A DNA stretch of 44,585 nt from Comamonas testosteroni (GTDB lineage Bacteria > Pseudomonadota > Gammaproteobacteria > Burkholderiales > Burkholderiaceae_C): positions 2,801 through 47,385 of the forward strand of contig NZ_KZ984471.1 in the NCBI RefSeq assembly GCF_003569915.1, read 5' to 3'. A program made the position numbers and the translations under genes. This document shows positions 39,256 through 44,585 of this stretch, one piece after another (position 1 is the stretch's first letter; each line of letters begins with the position of its first letter). A model generated the notes under the pieces. The model saw only the letters and a program-made list of their open reading frames with translations. It made no database searches and was not told the DNA's origin.

Positions 39256-39645
39256 ATGCAGTACTCGTCTGAACTTTTGCTCAACGAATTGCTGAACGAT
39301 CTCGAAAGGCAACCGCCTTGCGAATCACGTGACCAGGCCTATGCGGCGCTGCAGCAATGCTGGCTGCAGATCAACGAACGCGCAGGCATGCCTGCCACGC
39401 AGATTGCCCATATCCGCAGGCGCGCCATGTGCAGCGAGCATGGCTGGGAAAATCTGCAGGCAGACCCCTGCTATATCGACTCTTTTCTGGCCCCTGCTAC
39501 GCGGGTGAACCTGCATGCCAATGGAGCCATCGTCATCCAGCGCATGGATAGCAGCCGCCACGAGGTGCTGTTTGCCCAGCCCGGTAAAACCCATGGCTTC
39601 ATGGCTGCCATGCGCACCAGTGCTACAGCGGCGCTTCAGGCCTGA
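39256..39645 (+). CDS. Small protein of unknown function
   Basis: 129 aa from the ATG at 39256. Soluble, Gln- and Cys-containing: MQYSSELLLNELLNDLERQPPCESRDQAYAALQQCWLQINERAG at the N-terminus looks helical, then HIRRRAMCSEHGWENLQADPCYIDSFL and a strand-like HANGAIVIQRMDSSRHEVLFAQPGKTHGFM. There is no signal peptide or membrane span. I recognise no family. It stands alone between repeat copy P and the livK terminator. Four Cys (in PPC, QQC, AMC, DPC) could bind a metal, but they are not in a standard pattern. The composition matches its neighbours. Confidence 0.65.
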   Translation: MQYSSELLLNELLNDLERQPPCESRDQAYAALQQCWLQINERAGMPATQIAHIRRRAMCSEHGWENLQADPCYIDSFLAPATRVNLHANGAIVIQRMDSSRHEVLFAQPGKTHGFMAAMRTSATAALQA

Positions 39646-39676
39646 AGCCGCTTCATCGGCCTGGCTACCACCCCAT

Positions 39677-39712
39677 GAAAAACGCCCCGCAGGCCTAGGC
39701 TTGCGGGGCGTT
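39677..39712 (-). terminator. livK terminator
   Basis: AACGCCCCGCA (39681-39691) pairs with TGCGGGGCGTT (39702-39712). On the minus strand the hairpin is followed by a short T run (complement of GAAAAA), so it ends the livK transcript. Confidence 0.88.
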
Positions 39713-39729
39713 GGCCTATCGGCGCCGGT

Positions 39730-40890
39730 TTACTTGGTGTAGTCAGACACCACCTTCCAGCGGCCATCCACCAGCTGCGACATGCGAGAGTGCTCGTTGC
39801 CCAGGCGCTTGGTGGCCGTGAACGTCATCTCGGGGCTGCCAAACATATCACGGGGGAAGGTCATGCTGTCCATGGTCTTGATGAAGCTGTCCGTGCTCAG
39901 ATTGGCACCCGTCTTCTGCATGGCCTGTGCCAGCGCATCGACCAGCATATAGCCGTAGGCCGAGAACACCGTGCCGTCCTCGCCAAACTGCGCCTTGTAC
40001 TGCGCCGCCCATTCGCGCACCTTGGGGTCGGCCTCATCAGCGTACGGGAACTGCACGGTCATAGCCGCATAGAGACCGTCCATAGGCTTGCCGCCCAGTT
40101 TGTGGATCAGATCAGTGTATGCAGCGCTTGAGCCAAAGAACGTGGGGCTGAAACCTGTCTTGCGCGCTTCGGCAATCGTACCGATGGTTTCACGGATCAC
40201 TGTGCCCAGCACCACAAAGTCGCAGTTGGCCGCCTTCATCTTGGCGACCTGAGAGCTGAAGTCCGTCGCACCGCGCTTGAATGAGGTCTTTTCCACCAGT
40301 TCCTGCTTGCGGGCCTTGAGCGCAGCTTCGGCGCCGCGCAGCACTTCCAGTCCGAACTCGTCATCCTGGTAGATGGCGCAGATCTTCTTGGCGCTGGTCT
40401 TGTCGATCAGCACGGGCAGACCCAGGCGAATCTGGTCATAGTAGGTCGCGGCAAACGAGTACTTCAGGCGGTGAAACGGGTCATACATTTCACGCGCCGC
40501 AGTGATGGGGAACCAGTTGATGACGTTCTTGGAGAACTGAATCGGCATGGACGCCATATTCGTGGCCGTACCGATCTGGCCGGCGACCGTGAATACCTTG
40601 TCCTGATTCACCAGTTTCTGGGCTGCCAGCACCGCCTTCTTGGGGTCATAGCCCGAGTCCTCGATAAACAGCTTGAACTTGCGACCATGGATGCCGCCTT
40701 GCTTGTTGATCTCGTCCACGCGCATCTGCATGCCGTTGCGCGACTGCTTGCCAAAGGCGGCCAGCGGCCCGGACAGATCCTGAATCGTGCCAATGCGCAC
40801 CTCATCCTGGCTCACGCCCTGCTGCGCCGCTGCAAGGCCTGCGCAGGCCAGCGCACCCGCCGCAACACTCAAACGAATCCATGGTTTCAT
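39730..40890 (-). CDS. Periplasmic branched-chain-amino-acid-type substrate-binding protein
   Basis: 386 aa from the ATG at 40890, with GGAGA 5 nt upstream. The signal is MKPWIRLSVAAGALACAGLAAA. It is a Peripla_BP_6 (LivJ/LivK-like) receptor: EVRIGTIQDLSGPLAAFGKQSRNGMQMRVDEINKQGGIHGRKFKLFIEDSGYDPKKAVLAAQKLVNQDKVFTVAGQIGTAT is the typical first lobe. Although the family is named for leucine, many members next to an acyl-CoA synthetase bind aromatic or fatty carboxylates. Here the neighbouring ligase gene suggests a carboxylic acid ligand. It is the last gene of the minus-strand cluster, 140 nt after the ligase. Confidence 0.92.
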   Translation of the reverse strand: MKPWIRLSVAAGALACAGLAAAQQGVSQDEVRIGTIQDLSGPLAAFGKQSRNGMQMRVDEINKQGGIHGRKFKLFIEDSGYDPKKAVLAAQKLVNQDKVFTVAGQIGTATNMASMPIQFSKNVINWFPITAAREMYDPFHRLKYSFAATYYDQIRLGLPVLIDKTSAKKICAIYQDDEFGLEVLRGAEAALKARKQELVEKTSFKRGATDFSSQVAKMKAANCDFVVLGTVIRETIGTIAEARKTGFSPTFFGSSAAYTDLIHKLGGKPMDGLYAAMTVQFPYADEADPKVREWAAQYKAQFGEDGTVFSAYGYMLVDALAQAMQKTGANLSTDSFIKTMDSMTFPRDMFGSPEMTFTATKRLGNEHSRMSQLVDGRWKVVSDYTK

Positions 40891-41030
40891 AACTGTCTCC
40901 ATTCAAGCTAAACGAGAAGCCAGAACCCTGCCCGCGCCCTGCTTCGCAGTTCACAGGCAGCCGCCGCGCATGGCCTCTTTGTCTGCACGGCGTGGTCTGT
41001 CAGATGCAGACCTCTGTTTTCCATCGCCCT

Positions 41031-42902
41031 TCAAGCGCCCGCGTACATGGCCTCGATCTGCGCCGCGTACTTGCTCTGCACCAGCTTGCGCTTGAGCTTC
41101 ATGGTCGGCGTCAGCTCCTCGTCCTCGGCGCTGAGTTGGGTGTCCAGCAAAAAGAACTTCTTGATCTGCTCGACCCGCGCAAACTTGGTGTTGATGCGGT
41201 CAATCTCTTGCTGAATCAGCTCCTGCACCTCTTTCGCCCGAGTCAGGCTGGCGTAGTTGCTGAACGGCACATCGTTGTCCTGCGCAAACTTTTCCACGTT
41301 CTCCTGGTCGATCATGATGATGACCGTGAGATAGGCCCGCGCATCGCCCACCACCACCGCATCCGTCACATAGGGACTGAACTTGAGCTCGTTCTCCCAC
41401 TCACTGGGCGTGATGTTCTTGCCGCCTGCCGTGATGATGATGTCCTTCATGCGGTCGACAATGCGGAAGAACCCATCCTCGCTGACCGCGCCCACGTCGC
41501 CGGAGTGCATCCAGCCATCGGGGTCTATGGTTTCCGCCGTCTTGTCGGGCAGGTTCAGATAGCCTTTGAAGACATTGGGGCCGCGCACCAGAATTTCATT
41601 GCTGCCCTCGGCCAGTTTGACCTCGTTGTACGGCACGGCCTGGCCGATGCTGCCGGGGCGGATATCGGTCAGCGGCACCGCTGTCGATGCGCCGCAGGTC
41701 TCGGTCATGCCCCAGACTTCGACCATGGGCACGCCCAGCGCCAGATACCAGCGCACCAGATCGGGCGAAATAGGTGCAGCGCCCGTCACGATCAAGCGTG
41801 CGCGGTCTATGCCGATGAGCTTGCGCACATTGTTGAGCGTCAGCAGCCGGGCGATGCGAAACTTGAGCTTGAGCGCCCCACCCACAGGCTCTTTTTTGAG
41901 CACCTTGTCGGCAATCTCCTGCCCCACCCCGATGCTCCAGGCGTAGGCGGCCTGCTGCAAACCGCTGGCCTCCTTGAGCGCAATCGTCACTGCCGAATAG
42001 AACTTCTCCCAAACGCGCGGCACAGCCGTTGCCACGGTGGGCGCAATCTCGCGCACGTTCTCGGGAACGGTTTCGGGGTTCTCAACAAAGTTCAGCCGCG
42101 TGCCCGTATAGAGCGCAAAAAACGCCCCACCCAGCCGCTCGGCCACATGGCATAGCGGCAAAAAGCACATGCGCTCGTCCTGCTCATCCTGGGGCAGCAG
42201 TTGTGCATAACCGCGCACGCTGTAAACCAGCCCAGCATGGCTATGCATAGCCCCCTTGGGCTTGCCGGTGGTGCCGGATGTATAGATCAAAATGGCCAGA
42301 TCATCGGGCGCCACCGCCTGCCAGCGCTGCGTCAAGGCCTCGGGCTGCGCGCGCATATGCTCGCGCCCGAGTGCCCGCAAAGCATCAAGGCCCATGACTT
42401 GCGGGTCATCAAGGTCCTGCAGGCCCTCCATGTCAAACACCACAATCTTGCGCAGCAGAGGCAGCTCGTCACGCACCGCCAATGCCTTGTCGAGCTGCTC
42501 GTCATCCTCCACAAACAGAATCACGCTGCTGGAGTCCTGACAAAGGTACTGAACCTGCTCTGCCGCATCGGTGGGATAGATGCCACTTGATACCGCGCCG
42601 CAGCTGAGCACGGCCAGATCGCTCCACATCCATTCGGCCTTGGTATTGGCCAGAATGGATGCGCATTCTTCAGCCTGCACGCCCAGCGCCAGCAGGCCAT
42701 GCCCTATCTCGCTGACCACATCGCCCACTTGCCGCCAGGTCCAGCTTTGCCAGATGCCCAGCTCTTTTTGCCGCATCCAGATGTTGTCGCTGCGTTGCTG
42801 CACCGCATTCCAGAACATGGCGGGCATGGTCTCGCCGGCCAGATCGGTCTGCGTCGGCAGATGCTCTGCAGCCCATAGTCCCGCAGGAGATCGGTTGCGC
42901 AT
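41031..42902 (-). CDS. Long-chain-type acyl-CoA synthetase linked to the liv-like importer
   Basis: 623 aa from the ATG at 42902, with GGAGGT 8 nt upstream. It activates a carboxylic acid with ATP and CoA. ANL motifs are ILIYTSGTTGKPKGAM near residue 215, VTGAAPISPDLVRWYLALGVPMVEVWGMTETCG near 385, GWMHSGDVGAVSEDGFFRIVDRMKDIIITAGGKNITPSEWEN near 470-510 and the C-terminal Lys in ELTPTMKLKRKLV near 605. The overall form is the FadD15/ACSBG-like ~600-aa group. It sits between livF and livK, so uptake and CoA activation of the same acid are presumably coupled. Substrate unknown. Start of the ligase is 5 nt after livF. Confidence 0.92.
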   Translation of the reverse strand: MRNRSPAGLWAAEHLPTQTDLAGETMPAMFWNAVQQRSDNIWMRQKELGIWQSWTWRQVGDVVSEIGHGLLALGVQAEECASILANTKAEWMWSDLAVLSCGAVSSGIYPTDAAEQVQYLCQDSSSVILFVEDDEQLDKALAVRDELPLLRKIVVFDMEGLQDLDDPQVMGLDALRALGREHMRAQPEALTQRWQAVAPDDLAILIYTSGTTGKPKGAMHSHAGLVYSVRGYAQLLPQDEQDERMCFLPLCHVAERLGGAFFALYTGTRLNFVENPETVPENVREIAPTVATAVPRVWEKFYSAVTIALKEASGLQQAAYAWSIGVGQEIADKVLKKEPVGGALKLKFRIARLLTLNNVRKLIGIDRARLIVTGAAPISPDLVRWYLALGVPMVEVWGMTETCGASTAVPLTDIRPGSIGQAVPYNEVKLAEGSNEILVRGPNVFKGYLNLPDKTAETIDPDGWMHSGDVGAVSEDGFFRIVDRMKDIIITAGGKNITPSEWENELKFSPYVTDAVVVGDARAYLTVIIMIDQENVEKFAQDNDVPFSNYASLTRAKEVQELIQQEIDRINTKFARVEQIKKFFLLDTQLSAEDEELTPTMKLKRKLVQSKYAAQIEAMYAGA

Positions 42903-42907
42903 GGCTC

Positions 42908-43678
42908 TTACCTCCAGTTCTTTTTCTTTTTCCAGCGGCGCTCACCGCGCACACCGTCGTCCTGCATGCCAAGGTAGAACTCCTTGATGTCATCCTTGTC
43001 ACGCAGACGAGCACAGGTGTCTTCCATCACGATGCGGCCGTTTTCCAGCACATAGCCGTAGTCCGATGCATTGAGCGCCATATTGGCGTTCTGCTCCACC
43101 AGCAAGATGGTGGTGCCGCGCTCGCGGTTGATGCGCACCACAATCTCGAAAATTTCCTTGGTCAACTTGGGGCTCAGGCCCAGACTCGGTTCATCAAGCA
43201 AGATCAGCGAGGGCTTGGCCATGATGGCGCGCGAGATGGCCAGCATCTGCTGCTGCCCGCCAGACAGCAGGCCCGCATCCTGCGCAGCGCGCTCTTTCAG
43301 AATCGGGAAATAGGCATAGACGGCCTCCATATCCTTGGCGACCGCGTCCCTGTCCTTGCGGGTGTAGGCACCCATCAGCAAGTTGTCATGCACCGACAGC
43401 AGCGGAAAGACTTCGCGCCCCTCAGGCACATGGGACAGCCCTCTTTGCACAATCTTCGAGGGGTCGAGCGCGGTGATCTCTTCGCCCAGAAACATCACCT
43501 GCCCCTTGTTCGGGTCAAGGATGCCGGAGATCGTTTTCAAAATGCTGGTCTTGCCCGCGCCATTTGCGCCCAGCACGGTGCTGATTTCGCCTTGCTTGAC
43601 CTGCAGGCTCACGCCGCGAATGGCCTTGATGGGGCCATAGGCGCTCTCCACATTGCGCAATTCGAGTACGGCCGTCAT
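42908..43678 (-). CDS. livF: LivF-type ABC importer ATP-binding protein
   Basis: 256 aa. It is the second ATPase of a branched-chain-amino-acid-type importer. It has LELRNVESAYGPIKAIRGVSLQVKQGEISTVLGANGAGKTS (Walker A near residue 36), LSHVPEGREVFPLLSVHDNLLMG near 90, signature LLSGGQQQMLAISRAIMAKPSLILLDEPSLGLSP near 140-170, and VEQNANMAL. The C-terminal extension GERRWKKKKNWR is the basic tail I associate with ABC ATPases next to acyl-CoA synthetases. Its ATG overlaps the livG stop (ATGA), so translation depends on livG, which is truncated upstream by an insertion sequence. Confidence 0.93.
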   Translation of the reverse strand: MTAVLELRNVESAYGPIKAIRGVSLQVKQGEISTVLGANGAGKTSILKTISGILDPNKGQVMFLGEEITALDPSKIVQRGLSHVPEGREVFPLLSVHDNLLMGAYTRKDRDAVAKDMEAVYAYFPILKERAAQDAGLLSGGQQQMLAISRAIMAKPSLILLDEPSLGLSPKLTKEIFEIVVRINRERGTTILLVEQNANMALNASDYGYVLENGRIVMEDTCARLRDKDDIKEFYLGMQDDGVRGERRWKKKKNWR

Positions 43679-44460
43679 ACATGCTCCCTGCGCAGATTGG
43701 AAACATCGTCGATGGTGCCCAGATAGGCTTCGACCACCTTGGGGTCCGACTGCACCTGCTGCGGCGAACCTGTGGAGAGTTCCTGCCCCTGATTCATGGC
43801 CAGCACACGGTCCGAGACCTTGCTGACCAGACTCATATCGTGCTCCACCATCAGCACGGAGATGCCCAGCACACGCTGAATGTCCCGAATCCAGAACACC
43901 ATGTCGGCGGTCTCCTCGACATTAAGGCCCGACGAGGGTTCATCGAGCAGCAGCAACTGCGGCTCTGCGCATAGGGCGCGCGCCAGCTCCACCACCTTGC
44001 GCACACCATAGGGCAGCCCTGCGACCAAGGCGTCTCGGTAACGCTGCAGGTCCAGCAGCTCAATCACTTCTTCTGCCTTGGCTCTGGCCTGGCGCGCCGC
44101 CGCCCGCGCCTTGCCAGTGAACAGCAAGTCCTGCCAAAAGCTGGTGCTGCGATGCGTGTGATAGCCCACCAGCAGGTTGTGCAGCACGCTGGCATGCTCA
44201 AACAGCTCGATGTTCTGAAACGTGCGCGCAATGCCCAGCGCAGCCACGCTGTGGGCAGGCACCTTGGTCAGCTCCAGCGGCTGGGCGCTGCCATGCCAGA
44301 GGATCTTGCCTTGCGTGGGCTGGTAGATGCGACTGATGAGGTTGAAGACCGTGGTCTTGCCCGCACCATTGGGGCCGATCAAGGTAAAGACCTCACCCTT
44401 GCGAACATCAAACGAGATGCTGTTGACCGCCAGCACGCCGCCAAAGCGCACGCTCAGGGA
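43675..44460 (-). pseudogene. livG: livG-type ATP-binding protein, 5' end removed by an IS256-family insertion
   Basis: 261 residues remain, from SLSVRFGGVLAVNSISFDV to the stop. Core motifs are intact: Walker A GPNGAGKTTVFNL, the long LivG insert with LELTKVPAHSVAALGIARTFQNIELF, signature-region LPYGVRKVVELARAL (degenerate LSGGQ, normal for LivG), LLLDEPSSGLNVEE and VEHDM. About 8-12 native N-terminal residues and the start codon are missing: the sequence switches at about 44461 to an IS terminal repeat. The frame stays open into the IS, where an in-frame ATG at 44514 (MQTCACGGLSVYTKFCTP…) or TTG at 44538 could give a chimeric LivG. Whether it is made is unknown. Confidence 0.8.
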
Positions 44461-44585
44461 GGGTGTGCAGAATTTTGTGTAAACGGACAATCCACCGCAG
44501 GCGCAAGTCTGCATGTCCGTAAGCACAATGACAACCAAGAAACACGAAGTCCCTGAAGAACTGCTGGCGAAACTGCTGGCTGATT
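44461..44585 (+). mobile_element. IS256-family insertion sequence, left end (runs off window)
   Basis: GGGTGTGCAGAATTTTGTG at 44461 has the form of IS256-family terminal inverted repeats (TGCAGAATTTTGTG..AA). A transposase start follows 68 nt inside. The boundary is placed where LivG similarity stops; it may be off by a few bases. The right end and the target duplication are outside the window. Confidence 0.78.
44529..44585 (+). CDS. IS256-family transposase, N-terminal fragment
   Basis: Only 19 codons are visible before the window ends: MTTKKHEVPEELLAKLLAD. This closely resembles the start of IS256-family (mutator-type) DDE transposases, which commonly open M-T-x-K-x-x-x-V-P-x-x-L-L-x-x-L-L-A-D-Y. 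It is divergent from the truncated livG. It is identified from a short stretch plus the adjacent terminal repeat, so family level only. Confidence 0.75.

Noticed and set aside
1..44585. CRISPR array, tRNA, rRNA, integron or prophage genes
   Set aside because: No direct-repeat/spacer array, cloverleaf, attI/attC or phage structural gene was seen. The repeats found are dispersed and single.

Overview
The window is about 44.6 kb of a high-GC betaproteobacterial chromosome. It most resembles Comamonas or a close Comamonadaceae relative. This is inferred from a tripartite-tricarboxylate (Bug) receptor beside an AraC regulator, a single-chain ArgA, a cobalamin-type ribonucleotide reductase, an ABC/acyl-CoA-ligase cluster, and two dispersed repeat types that I associate from memory with this family. 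Coding is dense on both strands. I see no rRNA, tRNA, CRISPR array or prophage.

Layout. 1-6.6 kb: the 3' end of an acyl-CoA dehydrogenase, an AraC regulator divergent from a Bug receptor, two tandem secreted XAC2610-like paralogues, and an MFS transporter. 6.8-13.1 kb: argA behind a terminator-like hairpin, a small unknown gene, nrdJ, another small unknown gene, and a ClC antiporter. 13.2-16.6 kb: a class A beta-lactamase divergent from an AmpR-type regulator, a GST, and dsbB. 16.8-21.0 kb (minus strand): the sulfate importer sbp-cysT-cysW-cysA. 21.2-26.7 kb: an RBBP9-type hydrolase, a LysR regulator divergent from azoR, a small membrane protein, and a TonB-dependent receptor with a structured leader. 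27.1-32.6 kb: a tightly overlapping operon, bioM-bioN-bioY-acyl-CoA ligase-thiolase-nitroreductase. 32.8-35.9 kb (minus strand): the methionine importer metN-metI, an SSB-like gene, and metQ. 36.2-39.6 kb: an unknown CPPGACVC protein, a BigR-type sulfide module (blh, bigR, two YeeE/YedE-like proteins), and another unknown gene. 39.7-44.5 kb (minus strand): livK, acyl-CoA synthetase, livF, and a livG whose 5' end is cut off by an IS256-family element entering the right edge.

The strongest unexplained structure is a dispersed 36-nt element with invariant internal spacing. About a dozen clear copies and several degraded ones lie between genes, inside reading frames (nrdJ, the ligase and thiolase of the biotin operon), across a start region (nitroreductase), and, as near-perfect hairpins, as the terminators behind the acyl-CoA dehydrogenase and argA. 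A second GC-rich repeat occurs three times. Each copy lies directly after the stop codon of a minus-strand ABC-importer gene (cysA, sbp, metQ).

The most interesting gene system is the biotin operon. It joins an ECF biotin importer to an acyl-CoA ligase and to a thiolase that appears to lack the second catalytic cysteine. I recall a similar bioY-ligase-thiolase linkage (yhfUTS) in Bacillus, which suggests a conserved but unexplained role in biotin or pimeloyl metabolism.
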